Assembly: GCF_004354045.1 (NCBI RefSeq)
Contig: NZ_SMRT01000005.1
Span: 260,559 to 324,558, forward strand
DNA: 64,000 nt
Direction: 5' to 3'
DNA from: Paenibacillus piri
GTDB taxonomy: Bacteria; Bacillota; Bacilli; Paenibacillales; NBRC-103111
In this document: positions 26,439 to 36,628 of the stretch, piece after piece
Layout of the letters: every line of letters starts with the position of its first letter
How positions within the stretch are numbered: the stretch's first letter is position 1
The notes under the pieces: model-generated
What the model was told of the DNA's origin: nothing
The model's database searches: none
Seen by the model: the letters and a program-made list of their open reading frames with translations, nothing else
Made by a program: the position numbers and the translations under genes

Positions 26439-28628
26439 ATGGGGATAGAGCAGCTTCTTGAGAAAGCGTCCGGCTATATAAAAGAAAATGATCTGAAGCG
26501 TATAAGAGAAGCCTACGAATTTGCTGAACAGGCGCATTCCGGCCAAGTTCGCAAGTCAGGCGAGCCTTATATTTTGCATCCGCTGGCTGTTGCCGAAATT
26601 TTGGTGAACATGCAGATGGATACAACCTCAATCATCGCCGCGCTGCTTCATGATGTTGTTGAAGACACGACGGTGTCGCTCGAATCCGTTAACGAGAAAT
26701 TCGGGAAAACATGCGCCATGCTGGTTGACGGTTTGACCAAGCTGGAGAAAATTAAATTCAAGAGCAAGGAAGAGCAGCAGAACGAAAATTACCGGAAAAT
26801 GTTCGTTGCGATGGCTCAGGACATCCGTGTCATTTTAATCAAATTGGCGGATCGCCTTCATAATATGCGTACTTTAAAGCATCAATCCGAGGAAGCCCAA
26901 CGGCGGATTGCGGATGAAACGCTGGAAATTTTTTGTCCGATTGCGCACCGGCTCGGGATTTCGGCGATCAAGTGGGAGATGGAGGATATTGCCCTCCGTT
27001 ATTTGAATCCGCAGCAGTATTACCGGATCGTCAATCTGATGCAAAAAAAGCGGACCGAGCGCGAGCAATACATCGATAACGTCATTAATACGGTACGAGG
27101 GAAGCTGTCCGAAATGGGGACCGATGCGGATATTTCCGGACGCCCCAAACATATTTACAGCATTTACAAGAAAATGACCGCGCGCAACAAGCAGTTCAAC
27201 GAAATTTACGATTTGCTCGCCCTCCGCATCATTGTCGAAAATATAAAAGATTGCTATGCTACGCTGGGCATCATCCATACGCTGTGGAAGCCGATGCCCG
27301 GACGGTTTAAAGATTATATCGCCATGCCGAAGCCGAATATGTACCAGTCGCTGCATACGACGGTTATCGGGCCGAAGGGGGAGCCGCTCGAGGTGCAAAT
27401 CCGCACCTATGAGATGCACAAAACGTCGGAGTACGGCGTAGCCGCTCACTGGGCGTATAAAGAAGGCGGTACCGCGGCGTCGGGAACGTTCGAGGATAAA
27501 GTGGGCTGGTTCCGCGAAATTTTGGAGCTGCAGCAGGATGCCGAGGACGCTTCGGAATTCGTGGAATCGCTGAAAATGGATTTCTTCTCCGATCTGGTGT
27601 TTGTCTTTACGCCGAAAGGCGAAGTTATTGAGCTGCCCGCGGGCTCGGTACCGCTTGATTTCGCGTACCGGATTCATACGGAGGTCGGAAACCGGACGAT
27701 CGGGGCCAAAGTAAACGGCCGCATCGTACCGCTTGACCATAGACTGAAGACAGGGGACATTATCGAAATTTTGACCTCCAAGCATTCGTACGGACCGAGC
27801 CAGGACTGGATCAAGCTGGCGCAGTCGTCGCATGCGAGAAGCAAAATCAGGCAATGGTTCAAGAAGGAAAGGCGCGAAGAAAACGTCGAGAAGGGCAAAG
27901 ACGCCGTCGAGCGCGAGCTGAAACGGCTCGGTATCGAGCCGTACACCTTGATGAAGGATGAAGAGCTGAACGAAGTCGCCAAAAAATTCAATTTCCACGA
28001 AATTGAAGACATGTACTCGGCCATCGGATTCGGAGGTATAACGGCGGCTCAGATCGTGACCCGGTTGACCGAAAAAATGCGTAAAGAGGCGGAGGAAGCG
28101 CAGCTCAATGCGATGCAGCTTTCCAGTGAGATCAAGGAAGTGAAAGCTCCCGTCGAGCGCAAAGGGCGTCCGACCCACGGGGTGCGCGTGAAAGGCGTCG
28201 ACAATCTGCTCGTCCGATTTGCGCGCTGCTGCAATCCGGTACCCGGCGATTCCATAATCGGCTATATCACCCGGGGCCGGGGCGTATCCGTCCATCGGTC
28301 GGACTGTACGAATATTCCGGCTCCGGAGAATGATGACGAAGCGAACCGCATGATCGAGGTCGAATGGGCCGATTCCGTGGAAGCGAACTACAATGTGGAG
28401 ATCGAAATTACCGGCCATGACCGCCGTGCCCTATTAAATGAGGTTTTGCAGGCCGTTTCGGAGAGCAAGACCGTGATTTCGGCCGTATCCGGCCGTTCCG
28501 ACAAAAACAAGATGGCCGTCATCCATATGACCATTCTGATTCGGAATATCGAGCATTTGCATGCGGTTGTCGAAAAAATTAAACGGGTCAAGGACGTCTA
28601 TTCGGTGCAGCGGATTATGCAGACCTGA
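26439..28628 (+). CDS. relA: RelA/SpoT bifunctional (p)ppGpp synthetase/hydrolase
   Basis: 729 aa, typical Rsh length. Makes and degrades (p)ppGpp in the stringent response. The HD hydrolase site HDVVED is at 71-76, with RLHNMRTL further on. The synthetase domain includes SIYKKMTARNKQFNEIYDLL and MPKPNMYQSLHTTVIGP, with Asp/Glu ligands expected there. A TGS domain (VFVFTPKGEVIELPAGSVPLDFAYRIHT) and a C-terminal zinc-finger/ACT region (RCCNPVPGDSIIGYITRGRG, then VEIEITGHDRRALLNEVL) follow. Both catalytic centres look intact. dtd follows 56 nt downstream. Confidence 0.97.
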   Translation: MGIEQLLEKASGYIKENDLKRIREAYEFAEQAHSGQVRKSGEPYILHPLAVAEILVNMQMDTTSIIAALLHDVVEDTTVSLESVNEKFGKTCAMLVDGLTKLEKIKFKSKEEQQNENYRKMFVAMAQDIRVILIKLADRLHNMRTLKHQSEEAQRRIADETLEIFCPIAHRLGISAIKWEMEDIALRYLNPQQYYRIVNLMQKKRTEREQYIDNVINTVRGKLSEMGTDADISGRPKHIYSIYKKMTARNKQFNEIYDLLALRIIVENIKDCYATLGIIHTLWKPMPGRFKDYIAMPKPNMYQSLHTTVIGPKGEPLEVQIRTYEMHKTSEYGVAAHWAYKEGGTAASGTFEDKVGWFREILELQQDAEDASEFVESLKMDFFSDLVFVFTPKGEVIELPAGSVPLDFAYRIHTEVGNRTIGAKVNGRIVPLDHRLKTGDIIEILTSKHSYGPSQDWIKLAQSSHARSKIRQWFKKERREENVEKGKDAVERELKRLGIEPYTLMKDEELNEVAKKFNFHEIEDMYSAIGFGGITAAQIVTRLTEKMRKEAEEAQLNAMQLSSEIKEVKAPVERKGRPTHGVRVKGVDNLLVRFARCCNPVPGDSIIGYITRGRGVSVHRSDCTNIPAPENDDEANRMIEVEWADSVEANYNVEIEITGHDRRALLNEVLQAVSESKTVISAVSGRSDKNKMAVIHMTILIRNIEHLHAVVEKIKRVKDVYSVQRIMQT

Positions 28629-28684
28629 TCTGTACCGTCGCGATTGGACATAACTGATTACTTAAAGCTGAGGATGAAGGTTGC

Positions 28685-29125
28685 ATGAGAATTGTCATAC
28701 AGCGCAGCAAGCAGGCGCAAGTTACCGTTGAAGGGGCTGTTGTCGGTGCGATCGACCATGGTCTTGTTCTGCTGGTTGGCGTGACCCACGAGGATACGGA
28801 ACAGGATGCCCGGTATGCCGCGGAAAAAATAGCGGGACTTCGCATTTTCGAGGACGACAGCGGCAAAATGAATTTATCCGTCAAGGAAACGGGAGGACAA
28901 ATTCTTTCCGTATCGCAATTTACGCTGTACGGCGATTGCCGTAAAGGGAAACGGCCGAACTTTATGGCCGCGGCTCGTCCGGAGCTGGCGGAGCCGTTGT
29001 ACATGCGGTTGAACGAGCTGCTGAGCGATCAAGGGTTGCAGGTTGAAACCGGGGTATTCGGCGCAATGATGGACGTCTCTCTGATCAACGACGGACCGGT
29101 GACGCTCATTATCGATACTCGGTAA
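28685..29125 (+). CDS. dtd: D-aminoacyl-tRNA deacylase
   Basis: 146 aa, standard length. Hydrolyses D-amino acids from mischarged tRNA. Active-site segments [19 protein letters not shown] and [20 protein letters not shown] are intact. GATGAAGG precedes the ATG. relA-dtd adjacency matches B. subtilis. Confidence 0.96.
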   Translation: MRIVIQRSKQAQVTVEGAVVGAIDHGLVLLVGVTHEDTEQDARYAAEKIAGLRIFEDDSGKMNLSVKETGGQILSVSQFTLYGDCRKGKRPNFMAAARPELAEPLYMRLNELLSDQGLQVETGVFGAMMDVSLINDGPVTLIIDTR

Positions 29126-29228
29126 CCGTTGACGAGCTGCAGACGGATCTGCCGAACGGATTAAGCTGTGCCGGAATTGGACAAGCTAAGCTTATCGAAT
29201 CCAACAGGATAAAGGAGCTTATTGAATC

Positions 29229-29405
29229 ATGCATCAATCCGGCAAAGAAAAAATAGTTACGCTCCCCGAGCAGCAATTGCTGCACTGCAGTGTGGCCGAT
29301 TGTACCGGGATGATCGCCGCCGGGCTTAGCGGAAATGAGCTCGATGCCGATTATTCCTCCGTAAGCGAGCAAATGAAGCAGCTGCCGCGCAAAACGTATC
29401 GATAA
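29229..29405 (+). CDS. Small hypothetical protein, 58 aa
   Basis: A 58-residue frame starting with MHQSGKEKIVTLPEQQLLHC and ending QMKQLPRKTYR. AAAGGAG lies 11 nt upstream of the ATG, and a terminator follows within 35 nt. Two Cys (HCSVADC) are spaced like a possible metal or redox pair. No family recognised. Its separate ribosome site and the trailing terminator favour a real gene. Confidence 0.55.
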   Translation: MHQSGKEKIVTLPEQQLLHCSVADCTGMIAAGLSGNELDADYSSVSEQMKQLPRKTYR

Positions 29406-29435
29406 TCGGCTGCAGCACAGTAGACCTCCGGACGG

Positions 29436-29461
29436 CCTGCCGACACGGCGGGTCTTTTTTT
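29436..29461 (+). terminator. Terminator after the relA-dtd-small ORF unit
   Basis: CCTGCCG / CGGCGGG stem (one G-T pair), 3-nt loop, then TCTTTTTTT. Confidence 0.75.
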
Positions 29462-29693
29462 GTTGAAACGAGTCGCAGAGAAGTACCGTATATCATAGAG
29501 GACCGGTGAATAGCAACGACGAAAGCCTTGATACCAGAACAACGGACGTGGTATTGCCGGGCTACCGGAGCACTGCGTTTTCATCTGGGTTCGGCCTGTG
29601 TTAAACTATACCTAGTTTTTTTTGAGAGGAGCAAGCTGAAGCTTGATAGGAACAGGTTCTGCGGGATTAAAATACTAGCTTACGAGGTGGAAA

Positions 29694-31640
29694 ATGGGAA
29701 AAGCAGGTTACTCGACCGGAAATCAAAGGGGATGGCTGCTCGTTATCGTCGCATGCCTGTTAGTGGCTGCTGCGGGGGCCGCGGTCTATTTGCTTGCCGT
29801 AAAAAGAGGAGGAGCGGGCGGGCACCCGCAGGCGGTAACAGAAGTAAGATCGGTTAAGGAGATCAGGAACAGCTACGATGTCATCGTGGTTGGAACCGAC
29901 CCGGAAGGAATTGCGGCGGCGGTATCCGCAGCGCGGAACGGGATGAAGACGCTGCTGGTCGACTCGCGCAAACGCGATGTGCTTGGCGGGTTATTTACCG
30001 AAGGCTGGTTGAACAGCATCGACATGAACTACGAGCCGGCCAAAAACCTGATGTCCAAGCACGAGATTATGAATAAGGGCATTTTCAGCGAGTGGTACGG
30101 TAAAATCGAAGGCGATTCTTTTGATGTGACAACGGCCGCCAACGCGTTTTACGATATGGTTGCAAAAGAGAAAAATATCGACTTGTATATGCATGCCAAA
30201 GCGGTGGAACCGATTACGGAAGACGCCGGGGGCATGAAAAAAATGAAAGGGATCGCCATCACCAAAACGGATGGGGGCGTCATGCCCGTACAGGCGAAGG
30301 CGGTCATCGACGCGACGCAGGACGGCGATATTGCCGCGGCGGCCGGAGTTCCCTACACCGTCGGCCGAGAGGACCTGGCCGACCCGAAGAGCCGGATGGC
30401 CGTTACAGCCGTGTTCCGGTTGAACAATATTACGCCGGAGCGGTGGAAGCAGTTCGCCAAAGTGGTTGCCGCCGAAGACAAGGGGCAGGGCGCTTATGGC
30501 GTGAACGAACGAAGCCTGTGGGGCTTAATCAAGATGCAAAATTATGAAGCGGTAAACAAGGAGCGCGTACGGATGCGCGGACTGAACGGCGGGCTGCTCA
30601 ACGATAACACGATGCTGGTCAACGCGCTGCAAATTTTCAATGTCGATCCGTTCGATCCGAAATCAAGGGAAGAAGCGCAGACGATCGCCAAGGACGAGCT
30701 GCCCCATGTGCTGGCATACTTGAAAAAGATGTATCCCGAGTTCGAAGGCGTCGAGCTGGATGGGATCGCCCCGGAGCTTTATGTGCGCGAATCGCGGCAT
30801 ATCCAGGGTGAATATCGTCTGAGCATCATCGATTTGCTCGAAAATCGGGATCAATGGGACCGAATCGCTTTCGGCGGTTACCCGGTCGACATCCAGCGGA
30901 CGAGTCCGCTGGATAACGGTGCCGTTGTTATTGATCCGGATAAGTACGCCATCCCGTTCCGCAGTCTGGTGCCGCTCAAGGTGGACGGGCTGTTGGTTGT
31001 CGGCAAAGCGGCAAGCTACGATACGCTGCCGCACGGAAGCGCACGGGTCGTTCCCGTCGGGATGGCCGAGGGCGAAGCGGCCGGAGCCGCAGCCCGATTT
31101 GCGATCGAGCAAAACATGACGTTCCGGCAGCTGTCGGCGTCCAAGGATGCAATCGCCCAGTTGCAGGCGCAGCTTATCAAGCAAGGGATGGATTTGAAGC
31201 CGTTCAACATAAAGCCGGCCCCGTTTATGGAGCATAAATCGTACGAGGGCCTGAAAACGGCGGTCAGTCTGGGACTGTCCACCGGCGGGTACAAAAACGA
31301 ATTTGATCTGGACAAGCCGTCAAATCAGCAGCGGATGGTCAATATGCTGGAAGGCATGCGCAAGTTCAAGCCGTCTGTGCTTGCCGGCAGCGCCGCGACC
31401 GTTATCGCCGGTGTGAAAGAGGCGAACAAGCTGCCGCTGTCTCTGGAAACGGCGGCGCAAATGACAGCGTCGATATTGAAGATAAGCGTGACACAAGGCA
31501 AGGCGGCCGACGAGCTGCTGGCCAAAGGCATTCTGAGCAAAGCGGCCCTGGATTCGATTGCGAATAAGCAGGAGCTCAGCAATGGGGATACCTACATGAT
31601 TATTAACGACGTATATAAGCAGCTGAAGTCGGCAAAATAA
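29694..31640 (+). CDS. Membrane-anchored FAD-dependent oxidoreductase
   Basis: 648 aa. One N-terminal membrane anchor (LLVIVACLLVAAAGAAVYLL), then an FAD-binding Rossmann segment YDVIVVGTDPEGIAAAVSAA, which has GTDPEG where GxGxxG is usual, followed by GMKTLLVDSRKRDVLGG. The family pattern of FAD_oxidored (PF12831-type) enzymes is seen again in VKAVIDATQDGDIAAAAGVP-like text and VDGLLVVGKAASYDTLPHGS with ARVVPVGMAEGEAAGAAA. Substrate unknown. The anchor suggests work on the outer face. Its insertion between dtd and hisS is not the B. subtilis order. GAGGTGG lies just before the ATG. Confidence 0.8.
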   Translation: MGKAGYSTGNQRGWLLVIVACLLVAAAGAAVYLLAVKRGGAGGHPQAVTEVRSVKEIRNSYDVIVVGTDPEGIAAAVSAARNGMKTLLVDSRKRDVLGGLFTEGWLNSIDMNYEPAKNLMSKHEIMNKGIFSEWYGKIEGDSFDVTTAANAFYDMVAKEKNIDLYMHAKAVEPITEDAGGMKKMKGIAITKTDGGVMPVQAKAVIDATQDGDIAAAAGVPYTVGREDLADPKSRMAVTAVFRLNNITPERWKQFAKVVAAEDKGQGAYGVNERSLWGLIKMQNYEAVNKERVRMRGLNGGLLNDNTMLVNALQIFNVDPFDPKSREEAQTIAKDELPHVLAYLKKMYPEFEGVELDGIAPELYVRESRHIQGEYRLSIIDLLENRDQWDRIAFGGYPVDIQRTSPLDNGAVVIDPDKYAIPFRSLVPLKVDGLLVVGKAASYDTLPHGSARVVPVGMAEGEAAGAAARFAIEQNMTFRQLSASKDAIAQLQAQLIKQGMDLKPFNIKPAPFMEHKSYEGLKTAVSLGLSTGGYKNEFDLDKPSNQQRMVNMLEGMRKFKPSVLAGSAATVIAGVKEANKLPLSLETAAQMTASILKISVTQGKAADELLAKGILSKAALDSIANKQELSNGDTYMIINDVYKQLKSAK

Positions 31641-31742
31641 GTGGGGAAGCCGACCTGGCCTCGCGAATGATCGCCATTGAAGCGTCGTGAGGTACCTGGC
31701 CGGGAACGCGGAGTTTTATCGATGCGTAGGAAATTCCGAGAA

Positions 31743-31820
31743 GGCAATTTCCTGCGGATAACCGGAGGCTCACCAGAAAGCATTCGAAATAAGCATCTAA
31801 GAATGCTTCGCCTTCGGTAG
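31743..31820 (+). repeat. ~75-bp diverged intergenic repeat, copy C
   Basis: Closest to copy A (2231-2306): GGCAATTTCCTGCGGATAAC, then GAAAG, GAAATAAGC and GCTTCGCCTT. It lies between the FAD oxidoreductase and the hisS promoter. Confidence 0.55.
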
Positions 31821-31857
31821 AATGCGCCTATTGTCGTCGAATGACGATGTAAATTGC

Positions 31858-31886
31858 TTGACTTTGGCATTTTTCAAGATTACAAT
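31858..31886 (+). promoter_or_regulatory. Sigma-A promoter of the hisS leader
   Basis: TTGACT (31858-31863), 17-bp spacer, TACAAT (31881-31886). Confidence 0.8.
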
Positions 31887-31892
31887 AAGGCT

Positions 31893-32271
31893 TATTCAAT
31901 TGAACATGGATCCTGTTGAAGGGAACAAGTACTTCGAATTTTGCATAACCAGAGAGGGAAGCCTTGCTGCAAATGACACGGTTTAATCATGTGTGTCAGC
32001 GGCATCAGCTGAAAGCTTCCTTATGCGAACCGGACGAACCGACATCCCGGAGGACATGCGGGGAACCACATTATTCTATCACGGAATGATGTGCAGTAGC
32101 CGTATTGCGTATCGCGGACGTTATTCGCTTGAGCGTGCACTTTATTGCCGTTTCCGACAGCCGTTTGGCTGAAACCGGCATAAGGCGCAAATCGTGGGTG
32201 GTACCGCGGGAGACTAATAAATGATCGATCTCTCGTCCCTGACTTAACTGTCGGGGGCGGGAGATTTTTTT
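31893..32271 (+). promoter_or_regulatory. T-box leader of hisS-aspS
   Basis: Leader of about 380 nt. The T-box sequence GGGTGGTACCGCGG is at 32196-32209. The competing terminator is ATCTCTCGTCCC / GGGGGCGGGAGAT plus a T-run (32228-32271), whose 5' arm also pairs with the T-box to form the antiterminator. Uncharged tRNA, most likely tRNA-His from the downstream gene, would stabilise the antiterminator. I did not pin the specifier codon. Confidence 0.9.
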
Positions 32272-32303
32272 CATTTTAGAAATAGAAAGGAGCCTGAACT
32301 TAA

Positions 32304-33575
32304 ATGAGTATTCAAAAGCCGAAAGGCACGCAGGATTTGCTGCCCGGAGAAATCGAGAAATGGCAGTATATCGAAGCAAAAGCGCGCGAGCTGTGTCAAA
32401 GATTCAATTACCGTGAAATCCGCACCCCGATTTTTGAGCATACGGAGCTGTTTCAACGCGGCGTCGGTGAAACGACCGATATCGTGGAGAAGGAGATGTA
32501 CACCTTCCTCGATAAAGGCGATCGCAGCATCTCGCTGAGACCGGAAGGGACGGCGGGCGTTGTCCGCGCTTATGTGGAAAACAAGCTGTACGGCGAGCCG
32601 GATGTCAGCAAGCTGTACTACATCGGCCCGATGTTCCGCTACGAGCAGCCCCAAGCCGGACGTTACCGCCAGCTGCACCAATTCGGGATCGAGGCGTTCG
32701 GCTCCGTCGATCCGAGCCTCGATGCAGAGGTGATTGCGCTGGGGTATACATTTTACAGCGAGGTCGGCATCAAGGATGTAACCGTGGAAATCAACTCCGT
32801 CGGCAATCCGTCCTGCCGTACCGTATACCGCGAGAAGCTGCAGCAGTTTTTTGCGCCGGTCAAGGATAAGCTGTGCAAAGATTGCCAATCCCGTTACGAC
32901 CGCAATCCGATGCGGATTCTCGATTGTAAAATCGACCAGAAGTACGGCGAAGGCGCGCCGACCATACTGGAATATTTGGATGAGGAATGTACGGTGCATT
33001 TTGCCAAGGTGCAGGAGCACTTGTCCGCGATGAACATTCCTTACCGCATTAACCCGCGTCTGGTCCGGGGTCTCGATTATTACACGCATACGGCGTTCGA
33101 ATACAAGGCTGCCGGAATCGGCGCCATCGATACGATCGGCGGCGGCGGACGGTATAACGGCCTGGTGGGGCAGATCGGCGGCAGCGATCAGCCGGGCGTC
33201 GGTCTCGGCATCGGGCTGGAGCGTACGCTGCTCGTCCTGCAGGCGCAGGAGGCGCAGCTGCCGGCAGCGAAACCGCTGGACGTATATTTGATCGGTTTGG
33301 GCGACGCGGCCGGGGATGAAGTGACGAAGCTGCTGCAGCAGCTTCGGTTGGCGGGACTCAAGGCGGAGAAAGATTATTTGGGTCGTAAAATCAAGGCGCA
33401 AATGAAATCCGCAGACCGGTTCCAAGCCTCGTATGTGGCTATACTTGGAGACGACGAGCTGGCCAAGGGCGAGATTACGGTAAAAACGATGGAAACAGGA
33501 GAACAGCGGACCGTCCGCCTGGACCGGTTGGCCGAAACGGTGCGGGAAGCCAAGTCTATGGATATTAACCGCTAA
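32304..33575 (+). CDS. hisS: Histidyl-tRNA synthetase
   Basis: 423 aa, usual length. Class II synthetase: [16 protein letters not shown] at the N-terminus, motif 2 [20 protein letters not shown], the histidine-specific [15 protein letters not shown], and motif 3 [15 protein letters not shown]-terminal anticodon-binding domain follows ([20 protein letters not shown]). AAAGGAG precedes the ATG. Forms an operon with aspS. Confidence 0.97.
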   Translation: MSIQKPKGTQDLLPGEIEKWQYIEAKARELCQRFNYREIRTPIFEHTELFQRGVGETTDIVEKEMYTFLDKGDRSISLRPEGTAGVVRAYVENKLYGEPDVSKLYYIGPMFRYEQPQAGRYRQLHQFGIEAFGSVDPSLDAEVIALGYTFYSEVGIKDVTVEINSVGNPSCRTVYREKLQQFFAPVKDKLCKDCQSRYDRNPMRILDCKIDQKYGEGAPTILEYLDEECTVHFAKVQEHLSAMNIPYRINPRLVRGLDYYTHTAFEYKAAGIGAIDTIGGGGRYNGLVGQIGGSDQPGVGLGIGLERTLLVLQAQEAQLPAAKPLDVYLIGLGDAAGDEVTKLLQQLRLAGLKAEKDYLGRKIKAQMKSADRFQASYVAILGDDELAKGEITVKTMETGEQRTVRLDRLAETVREAKSMDINR

Positions 33576-33637
33576 TATGCGTCCGTTCAAAAAGTTGGCA
33601 GACTAATTATTATTACTATTTGGAGGTAGATTCTATT

Positions 33638-35419
33638 ATGTTGTTGAAGACACATCATTGCGGGGCGCTGACGAAAGCCAATGTAGGCGAAACGGTCGTT
33701 TTGAACGGCTGGGTGCAGAGAAGACGCGACTTGGGCGGCGTATTGTTTATTGATCTGCGCGACCGGAGCGGAATCGTGCAAATCGTATTTAATCCCGATT
33801 TTTCCGGCGATGCGCTGAATGTGGCGGATCGCGCGCGCAACGAATTCGTGCTGGCCGTCAGCGGGAAAGTGGTGGAGCGCGATGCCGCTACGATCAACCC
33901 GAACCTGGCTACAGGCGAAATCGAAATTCAAGTAACCGAGATCGAGATTATGAACCCGGCCAAAAACCCGCCGTTCTTTATCGAGGACGGCATTGAAATT
34001 GACGAGTCGCTGCGGTTGAAATACCGCTATCTCGACCTGCGCCGCCCGGAAATGCAGCGCACGCTTATGATTCGTTCCAAGGCGGCCAAAATATTCCGCG
34101 ATTTCCTGGACGAGAACGGCTTCCTCGAAGTTGAAACGCCGATTTTGACCAAAAGCACGCCGGAAGGCGCGCGCGATTACCTGGTGCCAAGCCGTGTGCA
34201 TCCGGGCGAATTTTTCGCCTTGCCGCAATCGCCGCAAATTTTCAAACAGCTGCTGATGGTCAGCGGACTGGAGCGCTATTATCAAATCGCCCGCTGCTTC
34301 CGCGACGAGGATTTGCGCGCCGACCGCCAGCCTGAGTTTACGCAGGTCGATATCGAGACTTCCTTCCTGTCGCAGGATCAGCTGCTGGACATGATGGAGG
34401 AGCTTACGGTCAAGCTGTTTAAAGAAACGACGGGAGCCGATATTCCGCGTCCGTTCCAACGGATCAGCTACGCCGATGCGATGGGCAAATACGGCTCCGA
34501 CAAGCCGGACCTGCGTTTCGGTCTGGAGCTGCAGGACGTTTCGGACATCGTTGCCGGCTCGGGCGTTAAGGTGTTCGCAAGCATCGTGGAAAAAGGCGGC
34601 CAGGTCAAGGCGTTGAACGCAAAAGGCTGCGGAAGCTGGAGCCGCAAGGAGATCGACGATCTCGGCGTATTCGCTTCGCGCTACGGCGCCAAAGGATTGG
34701 CATGGGTCGTCCTGAAGGAAGGCGAGATGAAAGGGCCGATCGTCAAGTTTTTCACGGAGCAGGAGCTGGAAGCGTTGAAGGAACGCCTTGGCGCGGAAGA
34801 AGGAGACCTGCTGCTGTTCTCCGCCGATACGAAAAAAGTGGTGGCGGACGTACTGGGCAACCTGCGGTTGAAAATCGGCCGCGACCTCGGTCTGATCGAC
34901 GAGAACGAGTTCAAATTCGCATGGGTTGTCGACTTCCCGCTGCTGAGCTATGACGACGAGGCGAAGCGCTATGTGGCCGAGCATCATCCGTTCACCCGTC
35001 CGAAGGAAGAAGACCTGCAATACTTTGACACCGACCCGGGTCAAATTCGCGCGCAGGCGTACGACCTCGTGCTGAACGGCTACGAAGTCGGCGGCGGCTC
35101 CATGCGGATTTACAAGCGTGAAGTGCAGGAGAAAATGTTCGGCGCGCTCGGCTTCTCCAAAGAAGAAGCGCAGGAGAAATTCGGCTTCCTGCTGGAAGCT
35201 TTTGAGTACGGAACGCCTCCGCACGGCGGCATCGCTTTCGGCTTCGACCGGCTCGTGATGCTGATCACGAAGCGCAGCAACCTGCGGGAGACGATAGCTT
35301 TCCCGAAAACGGCGAGCGCGACCGATCTGCTGACGGATGCGCCGGGCACGGTGGACGACAAGCAGCTGGAGCAACTGTCGATAAGGCTGGCGCTCAAGCA
35401 AGCCGCTTCCAAGGCTTAA
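33638..35419 (+). CDS. aspS: Aspartyl-tRNA synthetase
   Basis: 593 aa, bacterial type. N-terminal OB anticodon-binding fold ([20 protein letters not shown]), the class II core with [20 protein letters not shown], the bacterial GAD insertion (about residues 300-400) and C-terminal motif 3 [16 protein letters not shown] 33638 has GGAGGT 10 nt upstream; the TTG at 33620 is part of that site. No terminator before it, so the hisS T-box probably controls both. Confidence 0.96.
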   Translation: MLLKTHHCGALTKANVGETVVLNGWVQRRRDLGGVLFIDLRDRSGIVQIVFNPDFSGDALNVADRARNEFVLAVSGKVVERDAATINPNLATGEIEIQVTEIEIMNPAKNPPFFIEDGIEIDESLRLKYRYLDLRRPEMQRTLMIRSKAAKIFRDFLDENGFLEVETPILTKSTPEGARDYLVPSRVHPGEFFALPQSPQIFKQLLMVSGLERYYQIARCFRDEDLRADRQPEFTQVDIETSFLSQDQLLDMMEELTVKLFKETTGADIPRPFQRISYADAMGKYGSDKPDLRFGLELQDVSDIVAGSGVKVFASIVEKGGQVKALNAKGCGSWSRKEIDDLGVFASRYGAKGLAWVVLKEGEMKGPIVKFFTEQELEALKERLGAEEGDLLLFSADTKKVVADVLGNLRLKIGRDLGLIDENEFKFAWVVDFPLLSYDDEAKRYVAEHHPFTRPKEEDLQYFDTDPGQIRAQAYDLVLNGYEVGGGSMRIYKREVQEKMFGALGFSKEEAQEKFGFLLEAFEYGTPPHGGIAFGFDRLVMLITKRSNLRETIAFPKTASATDLLTDAPGTVDDKQLEQLSIRLALKQAASKA

Positions 35420-35444
35420 ATCCGATAAGGAGGAGAATAGCCCT

Positions 35445-36200
35445 ATGCTGCATCAGTTTTCGCGAACCGAGCTCGCCATCGGCCCCGAAGGTCTGGACGT
35501 TATGCGCGGCAGCTGCGTAGCGGTTCTCGGGATCGGCGGCGTCGGCTCGATTGCCGCAGAAGCGCTGGCCCGCACGGGCGTCGGCCGGCTTATATTGATC
35601 GATAAGGATGTCGTGGACATTACGAACATCAACCGTCAGGTTCATGCGCTGATGTCGACGATCGGCCAGCCGAAGGCGGATTTAATGCGCGACCGGATTT
35701 TGCAGATTAACCCGGAGTGCGACGTCACCTCGCTGCGCATGTTTTATACCGAAGAAACATATGAACAGCTGTTCGCCTATCCGCTTGATTACGTCATTGA
35801 CGCATCGGACACGATCAGCTATAAAATTCACCTGATCAAGCAATGCCTGGAACGGAACATTCCGGTCATATCCAGCATGGGCGCGGCGAATAAAATGGAC
35901 CCGTCCAAATTTCAGGTGGCCGATATTTCCAAGACGACAATGGACCCGTTGGCAAGGGTGATCCGGCATAAGCTGCGCAAGGAAGGCATCAGGAAAGGCG
36001 TGAAGGTCGTATTCTCAACCGAACAGCCGCTGAAGCCGCGTGAGGATGTCACCCAGCGTATCGTGCCGGAGAATGCTCCCGAAATCCGCAAGGCGCAGCA
36101 GCCGCCGGCAAGCAATGCGTTCGTCCCGCCGGTGGCGGGGCTGATCGCCGTCAGCGTGGTCGTGAAGGATTTACTGGATAAGGCGGGCATGCAGGCTTAG
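35445..36200 (+). CDS. tcdA: tRNA threonylcarbamoyladenosine dehydratase
   Basis: 251 aa, ThiF/E1-like. Cyclises t6A37 of tRNA to ct6A using ATP. ATP-binding motif VLGIGGVGSIAAEALARTGV, the LIDKDVVDITNINRQ segment and IDASDTISYKIHLI with the AAA-type arginine-containing region are intact. AAGGAGGAG precedes the ATG. Matches B. subtilis yrvM, between aspS and rarA. Confidence 0.93.
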   Translation: MLHQFSRTELAIGPEGLDVMRGSCVAVLGIGGVGSIAAEALARTGVGRLILIDKDVVDITNINRQVHALMSTIGQPKADLMRDRILQINPECDVTSLRMFYTEETYEQLFAYPLDYVIDASDTISYKIHLIKQCLERNIPVISSMGAANKMDPSKFQVADISKTTMDPLARVIRHKLRKEGIRKGVKVVFSTEQPLKPREDVTQRIVPENAPEIRKAQQPPASNAFVPPVAGLIAVSVVVKDLLDKAGMQA

Positions 36201-36230
36201 CGCAGCATGCTCAGCCTGTCGTCAACCATT

Positions 36231-36400
36231 GGTGCTGTCTCAAAAGTCATTTTTTGATTTTCAGCCCCCCGTTCTGACTATGAATTTACATGTGAATGCC
36301 GCTTCCATCCCCGCTTATATAGTGGTGTTGGAGGCGGCTTTGCCTATTTGTTGGGACTGTATCATCAGTTCATCAGTTGATACCCTTATAGGACAGCCCC
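36231..36400. mobile_element. Possible 170-bp IS1182-like miniature remnant
   Basis: Imperfect terminal inverted repeats: GGTGCTGTCTCAAAAGTC on the left and, as reverse complement of the right end, GGGGCTGTCCTATAAGGG (13 of 18 match). An internal inverted repeat GCCGCTTCCA / TTGGAGGCGGC is present. No coding capacity and no clear target duplication. The rest of this 428-bp gap before rarA shows nothing else. Confidence 0.35.
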
Positions 36401-36628
36401 TTTCGCATGCGAACGGAAGCGCGGTTGTTCGTTTGTTGATGGTAAAAATAATCGGGAACGGGAAGTCCGGATTCATGGATTCGGGGTCAACGAGGGGCAA
36501 CAGGGGACAGCATGGGGCAACGTGCCTTTCATGATGGCGGTGAGGCCGTTTAACCTTGTTCGGCCGCGTCATTTATAATAGAATGATAGAACTGCTACTA
36601 TTTTAATAAACAAGGTTGTGAGCACATC

